From Bdellovibrio reynosensis (lineage in GTDB: Bacteria; Bdellovibrionota; Bdellovibrionia; Bdellovibrionales; Bdellovibrionaceae), in NCBI RefSeq assembly GCF_022814725.1, contig NZ_CP093442.1:2790001-2854000 (forward strand): DNA of 64,000 bases. Reading direction: 5' to 3'. Below are positions 18,254 to 25,824 of this stretch, in pieces. How positions within the stretch are numbered: the stretch's first letter is position 1; each line of letters starts with the position of its first letter. The notes below the pieces were generated by a model. That model was not told where the DNA came from. It ran no database searches and saw nothing but the letters and a program-made list of their open reading frames with translations. The position numbers and the translations under genes were made by a program.

Positions 18254-18747
18254 AAACCTTGGGCGCCTTCGGGTGCCCGGGAATTTTCAGTGAGTTCTTC
18301 TTGCAGCTCTTCCGTCATTTCTTCGACCATGTGGGGTCTGCCGTGGAAAGCCGCGGGCGTATTCTGAAATAACGCCACTTTCCAAACATCATTTTCTTTA
18401 GTCGCGATTAAACTTTGAATGGCATTCACTGCCGGGTTGATGTCTTTACCGCCAGGAGGAACCATTCCAGCAATCGCGTGAAGTTTCGCCACGTGCGCAG
18501 AAATGAACTGAATTTTTCTGATCTTTTGCACAAACGAAGCCGTGGGATGATCGAAAAAAACAGTCGCAAGATGTTTTCCAATTTCTGACTGACCTTCAAT
18601 GAAGCTGCCGTCAAAACCAATAAGGTTTCCTTCGTCTTGGAAAAGGTTTGCCATATCTGCTGCACTTCGATTGTTCCAAGCCTCAATCAATTTGTAGTAA
18701 AGCAGACGCACTTCATTTTCTTCTTCATGATGGATAGTTAGTTTCAT
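18250..18747 (-). CDS. SgcJ/DUF4440-type NTF2-fold protein
   Basis: A 165-residue protein with the SgcJ/EcaC-like DUF4440 pattern: EVRLLYYKLIEAWNNRSAADMANLF, then GNLIGFDGSFIEGQSEIGKHLATVF and a final WKVALFQNTPAAFHG. The C-terminal ~30 residues are acidic and low-complexity. NTF2-fold proteins of this group are common small-molecule binding or isomerase-like proteins. Divergent from the cupin gene at 18813; the 65-bp spacer holds both promoters. Confidence 0.82.
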   Translation of the reverse strand: MKLTIHHEEENEVRLLYYKLIEAWNNRSAADMANLFQDEGNLIGFDGSFIEGQSEIGKHLATVFFDHPTASFVQKIRKIQFISAHVAKLHAIAGMVPPGGKDINPAVNAIQSLIATKENDVWKVALFQNTPAAFHGRPHMVEEMTEELQEELTENSRAPEGAQGF

Positions 18748-18812
18748 AATTAAATCGTCGCGAGCTTTTTTAAAAAAGTCATTAAAGTGCTTTGAAATAT
18801 TTCGGAGTAAGA

Positions 18813-19328
18813 ATGGAAACTAACAAACGACATAAGAATGTAGCTAGTCTTTCAGAAATGAAGCCCTTTGAATCTACGAATGGCCGATTTAGTGTGACCG
18901 CAAAGAATCTGTCAATCCCTGCTGGGGCAAAAGAACTTGGATGCAATTGGTTTGAACTACCGGTGGGGAAAACTTCTTTTCCATATCACTTTCATACAGG
19001 CATTGAAGAAGCGATCTACATACTAAAAGGTCAAGGCACCGCAAGAATCGGCAAAGACCAAGTGGAAGTTAAAGAGGGTGATTTTCTTTCTTTTCCAGCA
19101 GGCCCTGAAAATGCCCACACCTTGATTAATTCAGGAACTGAGCCCATGCAGTACTTATGTTTTTCAAATCATTCCCATGTAGATATCATGGGCTATCCTG
19201 ATTCAAAGAAGATTGGCTTTTATGCCACTCCAGATCCCGCGGAGTGGCCTCAGAAAAGTGCTTGGGTCAGAATGATGATAAAAGACCAACCCAACATTGA
19301 TTATTTCGAAGGCGAGAATAAAGACTAA
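18813..19328 (+). CDS. Cupin-domain protein
   Basis: A 171-residue protein with a single conserved beta-barrel cupin. Motif 1 is PYHFHTGIEEAIYILKGQGT, supplying His-x-His and Glu metal ligands, and motif 2 is LSFPAGPENAHTLIN with the second His. The ORF can start at 18792, but ATG 18813 has CGGAG nine nt upstream. The N-terminal LSIPAGAKELGCNWFELP strand fits the family. Metal-dependent isomerase or oxygenase chemistry is typical; substrate unknown. Convergent with the sugar kinase, 3 bp apart. Confidence 0.85.
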   Translation: METNKRHKNVASLSEMKPFESTNGRFSVTAKNLSIPAGAKELGCNWFELPVGKTSFPYHFHTGIEEAIYILKGQGTARIGKDQVEVKEGDFLSFPAGPENAHTLINSGTEPMQYLCFSNHSHVDIMGYPDSKKIGFYATPDPAEWPQKSAWVRMMIKDQPNIDYFEGENKD

Positions 19329-19331
19329 TGA

Positions 19332-20297
19332 CTATTTTTTAAGAGCTAAATACGGAAGATAACCAGCACCTAGAACACCCGCGTGGTTTTTCGTCTTAGC
19401 TACTTCGATCTTACATTCAAAAGCAGGGTTCATTTGTTGAATCATGCGTTTGTAGTGGCTTTTTAGATCGTTAAAATAAAGGTTTTTAATTTTAATCAAA
19501 CCACCAGATAAAAAGATTCGTTCTAAGTTATAACCAATAGAAAGATCATAACAAAGACAAGCTAAGGCCCAAGACATCTCTTTAAAAAGAACTTGGTATT
19601 TTGCATCTTTTGAAGCCACCAACTCTTCAACTGAGCTTCCCTGAAAACCCATTTCTTTCGCTCTTCTTAAAAGACCCGTGCCTGAAGCAACACCTTCCAC
19701 CGTGCAATGGTGAAGTTTATCAGGGCTTTCTTGAAGCTTTTTAAAATCAACGATGGTGTGACCATACTCTGAACCCATGCCGCGGCTTTGCGCTGGGAAA
19801 CCATTAAAAATGACGCCTGAACCAACGCCAGTGCCCACACTCACGACAGCAAAAGAGCTCATACCCGCGCCGCCGCCAACCCAGCCTTCAGCTAATGCAG
19901 CTGCAGTGGCATCGTGTTGGAAGTAAACTTTTGTTTTAAAGCCACGTTTTACGACTTCTTTTTCAACCAAGTCACGGATAGGAACGATTTTCCAGCCAGG
20001 GTAATTCACCGGATGAATCAATTTCCCTTCAGCAGCGTTCAATGGACCCGCGCTTGCTAAACCAATTCCTAAAAAGTTTTTGCCAGTAGTTTCTTTAGGG
20101 AAGCGTTGTTTGAAATCCAGGGCAATATCAGCCATCAGGCCAATAACTCTTTTTTGAGTTTGCACGGCAGATTTTTCGCGTTTCATATCAACAGGCACTT
20201 TGATGAAATCAAGCATAGTGCCGTTGTTATCAAGTAAAGCTGCCGCTAATTTAGTACCGCCAAGATCAAAACCAATGGTGTAAGTCTTTTTTTTCAT
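19332..20297 (-). CDS. ROK-family sugar kinase (probable glucokinase)
   Basis: A 321-residue ROK kinase: phosphate-1 loop GFDLGGTKLAAALLD at 9-23, phosphate-2 SVGTGVGSGVI, catalytic Asp in FQHDATAAALAEG, and the MGSEYGH motif. The usual zinc motif CxCGxxGCxE is degenerate: only KLHHCTVEGVASG remains, one cysteine. As the last gene of the maltodextrin operon it most likely phosphorylates glucose released by the glucan enzymes. It begins 2 nt after the amylase stop. Other ROK substrates such as N-acetylglucosamine cannot be excluded. Confidence 0.85.
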   Translation of the reverse strand: MKKKTYTIGFDLGGTKLAAALLDNNGTMLDFIKVPVDMKREKSAVQTQKRVIGLMADIALDFKQRFPKETTGKNFLGIGLASAGPLNAAEGKLIHPVNYPGWKIVPIRDLVEKEVVKRGFKTKVYFQHDATAAALAEGWVGGGAGMSSFAVVSVGTGVGSGVIFNGFPAQSRGMGSEYGHTIVDFKKLQESPDKLHHCTVEGVASGTGLLRRAKEMGFQGSSVEELVASKDAKYQVLFKEMSWALACLCYDLSIGYNLERIFLSGGLIKIKNLYFNDLKSHYKRMIQQMNPAFECKIEVAKTKNHAGVLGAGYLPYLALKK

Positions 20298-20298
20298 A

Positions 20299-21744
20299 TT
20301 ATTTGATTTTAGATTTAAAAGGAGACGTTTTTAATAGAACAACTGCTGACATAGGTTGAATGGTGGCATGAACCCGGCCACGGTTATCAACTTCAAAGCT
20401 TTCAGAACATGTTTTAGTGCGAGGATTGTAACTGCCGCTAACGATATTGCAGTATTCACCTTGGGGAAGTGACGTTTCAAACTCTCTTGCAACTGTTTGA
20501 CCGCCAAGATTCATCACTACAAAGCCAAGACCACCGCGACCGAAGGACAATAGATCTGTTCCGTTGGTCCACCAGTTATTTACGTAAAAGGCTTTGTCGG
20601 TTTGATTGCGGAAATTCACCATTGCTGCCACTTCAGGCATGCGGTGTTCGCAAGTCCAATTAGCAAGACAATTCAAACCATTATCAAGCACTGGGTGCGA
20701 TTTAAGATCGCTAGTTAATGGCGGACCTTGATCAAAGCTGCCAAAACTATATCCAGAATAAAGTTGCGGATATCCATAAGGCCAAGCCAGCATGAAAATC
20801 TGCGCTAAACGATAGGCTTTACGATTATTGTAAAAGCCAAGAATTTCTGCATCGCCGTGACGTTCTAGATCGTGATTCGTCACGAACACAATTGAATCTT
20901 CGCTGCGCGGGAAACCTTGAGCCAAATGCAAAAGACCGCTGATGTTCTTCTGAGTGATATTGCGAGAAATCGCGCGTGGATAGTCATAGGCCATGACATC
21001 ACCATAGGGAAGGTACTCGCTATATTCTACCGGTCCACGGGGATCATAGATCACTTCGTGATAGATATAGCTTGAACGCTTTAGCTTAGAATAAATGGCC
21101 GCTAAATCTTGAGATGGAATGTGTTTCGCAGCATCTATGCGGAAACCAGCAACACCCAAATCCAGAAGATGATTTAAATACTGAGCCAAACGATTGCGCA
21201 CATTTTCTGATGAAGTCGATAAATCCGCTAAATCTACCAGCTCACAGTTTTGCAATTCATAGCGGTCGTTAAAGTTAATGATGTTGTCATTGCCGTTTCT
21301 GCCGCAGTGGTGGAAGTCATTATAGTTATAAAGACCTGGATAATCATAGTGTGTGAAACGCGTGCCACCAAAACCAATACCACCAGGAATTCCCGTGGTG
21401 TGATTTAAAACCGCATCGACATAAACATCGACGCCGACCTTTTGGCAGCGGCGAACCATGTCGGCAAATTCAGCCTCATTACCGCTGCGCGAATTTAAAT
21501 TATAACTGACGACTTGATAACGTTCCCACCAAGGATTGTTTTGCCACATGATGTGTTCGTGGGGTGGGGAAACTTGAACTGCAGAAAAACCAGCGGGACC
21601 AAGATAAGATTCACACTCTTGAGCAACGTCTTTCCACGGCCATTCAAACAGGTGTATGTACACCGTGCGGGTCCCTGCTTGAACTTGAAGGGCACAGAAC
21701 AGAGTTAAAAAACTCAAGATCCGGGCCCAGATTTGGAAGGACAT
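20299..21744 (-). CDS. Secreted alpha-amylase, animal-type GH13
   Basis: A 481-residue secreted endo-1,4-alpha-glucanase with a signal peptide (LSFLTLFCALQVQA). All GH13 regions are present: DAVLNH (110-115), GFRIDAAKH with nucleophile Asp204, acid/base Glu230 in YHEVIYD, and Asp292 in TNHD. The order EWPWKDVAQECESYLGP...SPPHEHIMW...NPWWERYQ closely follows animal/Pseudoalteromonas amylases rather than Bacillus ones. Chloride ligands Arg202 and Asn290 are kept, but the third position is Gln327 (PYGYPQLYS). It lies 9 nt after malK in the operon. Confidence 0.92.
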   Translation of the reverse strand: MSFQIWARILSFLTLFCALQVQAGTRTVYIHLFEWPWKDVAQECESYLGPAGFSAVQVSPPHEHIMWQNNPWWERYQVVSYNLNSRSGNEAEFADMVRRCQKVGVDVYVDAVLNHTTGIPGGIGFGGTRFTHYDYPGLYNYNDFHHCGRNGNDNIINFNDRYELQNCELVDLADLSTSSENVRNRLAQYLNHLLDLGVAGFRIDAAKHIPSQDLAAIYSKLKRSSYIYHEVIYDPRGPVEYSEYLPYGDVMAYDYPRAISRNITQKNISGLLHLAQGFPRSEDSIVFVTNHDLERHGDAEILGFYNNRKAYRLAQIFMLAWPYGYPQLYSGYSFGSFDQGPPLTSDLKSHPVLDNGLNCLANWTCEHRMPEVAAMVNFRNQTDKAFYVNNWWTNGTDLLSFGRGGLGFVVMNLGGQTVAREFETSLPQGEYCNIVSGSYNPRTKTCSESFEVDNRGRVHATIQPMSAVVLLKTSPFKSKIK

Positions 21745-21753
21745 GAAGTCTCC

Positions 21754-22797
21754 CTACAAACGTTTATTTAGTCCCGATTTCTTATCAAACAGGTGACCCT
21801 TTGTCAGGTCGATCTTCAGCGTTACGCTCTGATTTTTTGTAAAGGTAAAGCTAGAATCCACAAGAATTCTGACGCTTTGGCCGTCCAAGGTACCGTGTAA
21901 CATTTGCTGACCGCCTAAATTCTCTGAAAGTTCAATTTGATAGCTGCCCAACTCAAATTCGTTTGGTCCTATAACGCCGTTTCCAACCTGAAGGGCTTCA
22001 GGGCGAACTCCGAGGATATTCTCACCTTCTTGGGCTTCTTTCCAAGGAAGTTTTTTCACAACATTGCCTTCAATAAAGTTCATTTCAGGGGATCCAATGA
22101 AACTTGCGATGAAGAGGTTCTTAGGCTTGTGATAAATTTCAGAAGGGGTCCCAACTTGTTCAATAGAACCATCTTTTAGAACCGCGATGCGATCACCCAT
22201 AGTGGTTGCTTCCATCTGATCGTGGGTAACGTAAATCATCGTGGATTTTAAGTTCTGATGAAGACGTTTAATTTCAACACGCATTTGGCTTCTTAAGTGC
22301 GCATCCAGGTTCGATAAAGGTTCGTCAAACAAGACAATAGAAGTTTGACGAGCTAAAGCTCTTCCCAAAGCCACACGCTGACGTTGGCCGCCTGAAAGTT
22401 CTTTTGGTTTTCTTTCAAGCAGGTGAGAGATTTGCAAAAGATCTGCAATTTCATTTACGCGTTTTTTAATTTCATCAGCAGATTTTTTCTGAAGCTTTAA
22501 TGCAAAGCCCATGTTTTCAGCGACGTTCATGTGCGGGTATAAAGCGTAGTTTTGAAACACCATCGCGATGTCGCGATCTTGAGGCTCGCGTTTAGCGATG
22601 GATTGGCCTTTAGCTAAAATATCGCCGCCGTCCAAAGTTTCAAGGCCAGCAAGAGTTCTAAGGAGCGTGGATTTACCGCAACCTGAAGGACCTACAAGAA
22701 CAAGAAATTCACCACTCGCAATTTCTAAATTGATGTTTTTTAGAATTTGCAGATCACCAAAACTTTTAGAGCATTGTTTAAATTGAATTGTTGCCAT
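21754..22797 (-). CDS. malK: MalK/UgpC-type ABC ATPase
   Basis: A 347-residue carbohydrate-uptake ATPase: Walker A GPSGCGKST at ~39, signature LSGGQRQRVALGRAL, Walker B IVLFDEPLSNLDAHLR, switch His in YVTHDQMEATTMGD. The C-terminal OB-fold regulatory region (~235-347, ILGVRPEALQV) is the TOBE domain of MalK/UgpC, which energises sugar import and can bind inhibitors. One nucleotide separates it from malG. It supplies ATP hydrolysis for MalEF-MalG. Confidence 0.93.
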   Translation of the reverse strand: MATIQFKQCSKSFGDLQILKNINLEIASGEFLVLVGPSGCGKSTLLRTLAGLETLDGGDILAKGQSIAKREPQDRDIAMVFQNYALYPHMNVAENMGFALKLQKKSADEIKKRVNEIADLLQISHLLERKPKELSGGQRQRVALGRALARQTSIVLFDEPLSNLDAHLRSQMRVEIKRLHQNLKSTMIYVTHDQMEATTMGDRIAVLKDGSIEQVGTPSEIYHKPKNLFIASFIGSPEMNFIEGNVVKKLPWKEAQEGENILGVRPEALQVGNGVIGPNEFELGSYQIELSENLGGQQMLHGTLDGQSVRILVDSSFTFTKNQSVTLKIDLTKGHLFDKKSGLNKRL

Positions 22798-22798
22798 T

Positions 22799-23617
22799 TT
22801 AACCCTTCACGCTGCCGATAGTAAGACCAGAGACCAAGTAACGAGAGATACTGATAAATAAAACTAAAACTGGAACGCTGACGATCAAGGCGCCAGCGGC
22901 ATAAAGACCCCACTGGGTCGCAAGACTTGCTTGGAAAGAACGAAGTCCCAATGGCAATGTGTAAAGTTGCGGATCCTGTAAGACTACCGCCGCGATAACG
23001 TATTCACTCCAACTAGCAAGGAAACTGAATAGCGCGGTGATAACCAAGGCCGGTGAAGAAACGGGTAAAATGATTTTATAAAAAGTCTTCCAACGGCTGC
23101 AGCCGTCAAGAAGGGCTGCTTCTTCAAGTTCTTTAGGAATAGTGTCGTAGTACGCCTTCATCTGCCACACGCAGAAAGGCAGGGCTGTAGAAGAATAAAT
23201 GATGAATAAGCCCCAGAAGCTATCGATCAACTCCATTTTAGAAAGAATAATATAAAATGGCAGGATCAACATTGTTGGCGGGAACATCTGAGTTGCTAGC
23301 AATGAAAACAACATTAGATTTCTGCCGCGGAATCGATAGCGAGACAGGGCATAAGCGCTGGTTGAAGCGAAAGTAACACCCAATAACGTTGTGACAAAAG
23401 AAATGAAAAGAGAATTTCTAAGCCACAATAAAAAGTTCGTCGCCGTGAAAAGGTCGATGAAGTTTTTAACTGTGGAAGTTGATGTGATGATCTCTAAAGA
23501 TTGCGATTGAAAGGCGTTGTCGCCACGTAATGACACCGACAACACATACAGCACCGGATAAATCGAGAAAATCGCAAATAAGAGAATGCTAAACCAAGCA
23601 AGCATCTTTTTAATCAT
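22799..23617 (-). CDS. malG: Maltodextrin ABC permease MalG
   Basis: A 272-residue binding-protein-dependent permease with six membrane helices. The EAA coupling loop is visible as ELEEAALLDGCSRWKTFYKIILP (~185-208). The N-terminal IYPVLYVLSVSLRG is typical of MalG. Its ATG shares one base with the malEF stop (TAATG), so translation is coupled. It pairs with the permease half of the MalE-MalF fusion to form the transmembrane channel. Ends SGLTIGSVKG as usual for MalG. Confidence 0.93.
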   Translation of the reverse strand: MIKKMLAWFSILLFAIFSIYPVLYVLSVSLRGDNAFQSQSLEIITSTSTVKNFIDLFTATNFLLWLRNSLFISFVTTLLGVTFASTSAYALSRYRFRGRNLMLFSLLATQMFPPTMLILPFYIILSKMELIDSFWGLFIIYSSTALPFCVWQMKAYYDTIPKELEEAALLDGCSRWKTFYKIILPVSSPALVITALFSFLASWSEYVIAAVVLQDPQLYTLPLGLRSFQASLATQWGLYAAGALIVSVPVLVLFISISRYLVSGLTIGSVKG

Positions 23618-25824
23618 TATTTCATTTCCTTTCTAAAGTGGTTCGCTAAGGAAATTAAGCTCCACCCAACCAGGATTAGGAAAATTAGAACAGAAACAGC
23701 CGCCGCGTAACCATAACGGTAAAGGTTGAAGGCAGCCTTATACACGTAGCTCACTAAGATGTGAGTTTGATCGCCCGGTTCACCACCGTTGCTGACAAGC
23801 CATACGATATTCAAATTATTAAACGTCCAAATACAGCCAAGCAATGCTGCTGGAACCATGACCGGCATTAATAAAGGCAAAGTAATATGTCTGAAACGCT
23901 GCCAAGCATTGGCTTTATCCAAGTACGCCGCTTCGTAAAGAGTGTGCGGGATAGACTGTAAACCACCTAAAGCAACAATCATCATAAACGGGAAGCCTAA
24001 CCACACGTTCGTTACGATACACGCCGCAAACGCCGTGAATGGCTGACTTAACCACTGCACCGGGGACATATGTAAGAACTGCTGCAGGAACTGATTAATC
24101 GGACCGTATTCCTGATTGAACATTCCACGCCAAGTTAAGGCTGTGATGTATTGGGGAACGGCCCACGGGATAATAAATAAAGTTCTCCAGAACGCTTTCG
24201 CCGGAAGAACTTGATTAATAATCACCGCTAAGAAGATCCCGATGCTAACGTGGAAGAACACGTTCACCACAGTCCAAATTACAGTTTTTAATAATAGCGA
24301 ATAAAACTTAGCATCACCCAAAGCAGCAACATAGTGCTGAAATCCAACGATGGACCAGTTCTGGAAAGTCAAAAGGCTGAAGTTAGAAAACGAAATCGCG
24401 ATGTTATAAAAGAACGGGTAGATGATAACCGCGAAGATCCCGATGAAAGCCGGCAGCATCATGTAGTACACGAATTTTTGTGGGCCCTGGAAACCTTTAA
24501 CGAATGTCATCAGTGAATTGCGGGTGAACCAAATTAAAGCAATCACCAAGAACAGACTTAAAACCTTAATAACAGTAGAACCAAAATCTGGCTGAACAAC
24601 TTCATTCATCGCAGAGATTTGCTCTTCAGCAAGTTTCTGTGCGCCTTCCGCTGCTTGGTCAGGAGTCAAAGTGCCAGCTAAAAGTTTTTGGTACTGAATA
24701 CGCAAGCTATCCCAGACGCCACGCACTTCAGGTACTACCGGCATCGGAGTTCCCACTTCCATGATGTTTGAAGAGATCTGCAATAAAGGATTTGTTTTAA
24801 CGGCTTCAGTTTCACGGATTTTTAAATTCGATGGAAGAACGCCTACACGCTCTGTGAACATCATTTGAACTTTGTCTGAAGTTAAATACTTAAGAACTTT
24901 GATTGCTGCAGCCAAATGCTCGGGATTTTTAATATTGGCATTTAGTGAATACCCGGCTGTTCCAACCAAAGGACTTGGCCATTTTTGCGTACTGACGATC
25001 ATTGGAATACGGGCAATGCCGAAATCCATCTTCGCGTCTTTATAGTCACCCCAAGACCAGTCACCATTGATCAACATCGCAGCTTTACCCTGCTTGAACA
25101 AAGCGTTGGCTGTTTCGTAGTCACACTCTTTTGGGATGATTTTATGTTTGTCGCGAAGTTCTAGGATAAATTCAAAAGTCTTGCGAAGTGCTTGGGTGTT
25201 TAATTGGGGCTTTCCATCCGTCGTCATGAATGGTTCACCGAAGGCCGGGATAAACGGGGCAAAGAAGAAAGGCTCAGTATAGTTAAACACCAAACCATAA
25301 CGATCAATACTGCCATCGCCATTCGTATCTAAGGTGTGCTGTTTTCCTAGTGCGATCAATTCATCAGAATTCTTAGGCGGGTTTGTAAGAAGCTTTTTAT
25401 TATAAATCAGCATCAAGTGATTACCGACAGCACCACCGATCATGTAATGCTTGTCTTTGTAAATCGGCGTCGCTAGTGGATCAAACTGATTGAAATATTC
25501 TGGTTCTAAAACCTCATCCAATGGACGGATGATATTCATTGCAGCGAACGGTCCGATTTGGTCGCTGGGACCAAAAACTAATTCGGGTCCGCTTCCGCCC
25601 ATGGCTGCTGCTTGATAACTTGAACGAAGCTCTTCAGTTTCACGGTAAGTTTCCTGAATGTAGATATCAGGATTTTCTTTTTCAAAAGCTCTTAGGGCAT
25701 CAGACAGCACCACCCGGTGTCCATAGATCATTTGATGCCATAACTGGATACGGATGGGTTTGGCTTCAGAAAAAGAGCCAAACAGCAGGGCAGAAAAAAG
25801 AAGCGGGAAAATAAATGTCTTCAT
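23617..25824 (-). CDS. malEF: MalE-MalF fusion: solute-binding protein joined to ABC permease
   Basis: A single 735-residue frame. Residues 1-21 are a signal peptide (FPLLFSALLFGSFSEA). About 22-415 is an extracellular family 1 solute-binding protein (IRIQLWHQM, GDWSWGDYKDAKMDFGIARIP). Residues ~425-445 are a membrane helix (VLSLFLVIALIWF). About 460-735 is a MalF-type permease with EAA loop LYEAAYLDKANAWQRFRHITLP. The binding domain is thus tethered to the periplasmic face of its own channel, doing the work of separate MalE and MalF. Its start shares one base with the pulA stop (TGATG). Confidence 0.93.
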   Translation of the reverse strand: MKTFIFPLLFSALLFGSFSEAKPIRIQLWHQMIYGHRVVLSDALRAFEKENPDIYIQETYRETEELRSSYQAAAMGGSGPELVFGPSDQIGPFAAMNIIRPLDEVLEPEYFNQFDPLATPIYKDKHYMIGGAVGNHLMLIYNKKLLTNPPKNSDELIALGKQHTLDTNGDGSIDRYGLVFNYTEPFFFAPFIPAFGEPFMTTDGKPQLNTQALRKTFEFILELRDKHKIIPKECDYETANALFKQGKAAMLINGDWSWGDYKDAKMDFGIARIPMIVSTQKWPSPLVGTAGYSLNANIKNPEHLAAAIKVLKYLTSDKVQMMFTERVGVLPSNLKIRETEAVKTNPLLQISSNIMEVGTPMPVVPEVRGVWDSLRIQYQKLLAGTLTPDQAAEGAQKLAEEQISAMNEVVQPDFGSTVIKVLSLFLVIALIWFTRNSLMTFVKGFQGPQKFVYYMMLPAFIGIFAVIIYPFFYNIAISFSNFSLLTFQNWSIVGFQHYVAALGDAKFYSLLLKTVIWTVVNVFFHVSIGIFLAVIINQVLPAKAFWRTLFIIPWAVPQYITALTWRGMFNQEYGPINQFLQQFLHMSPVQWLSQPFTAFAACIVTNVWLGFPFMMIVALGGLQSIPHTLYEAAYLDKANAWQRFRHITLPLLMPVMVPAALLGCIWTFNNLNIVWLVSNGGEPGDQTHILVSYVYKAAFNLYRYGYAAAVSVLIFLILVGWSLISLANHFRKEMK

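Noticed and set aside
20469-20663. Forward ORF inside the amylase gene
   Set aside because: Antisense shadow within strongly conserved GH13 coding sequence.
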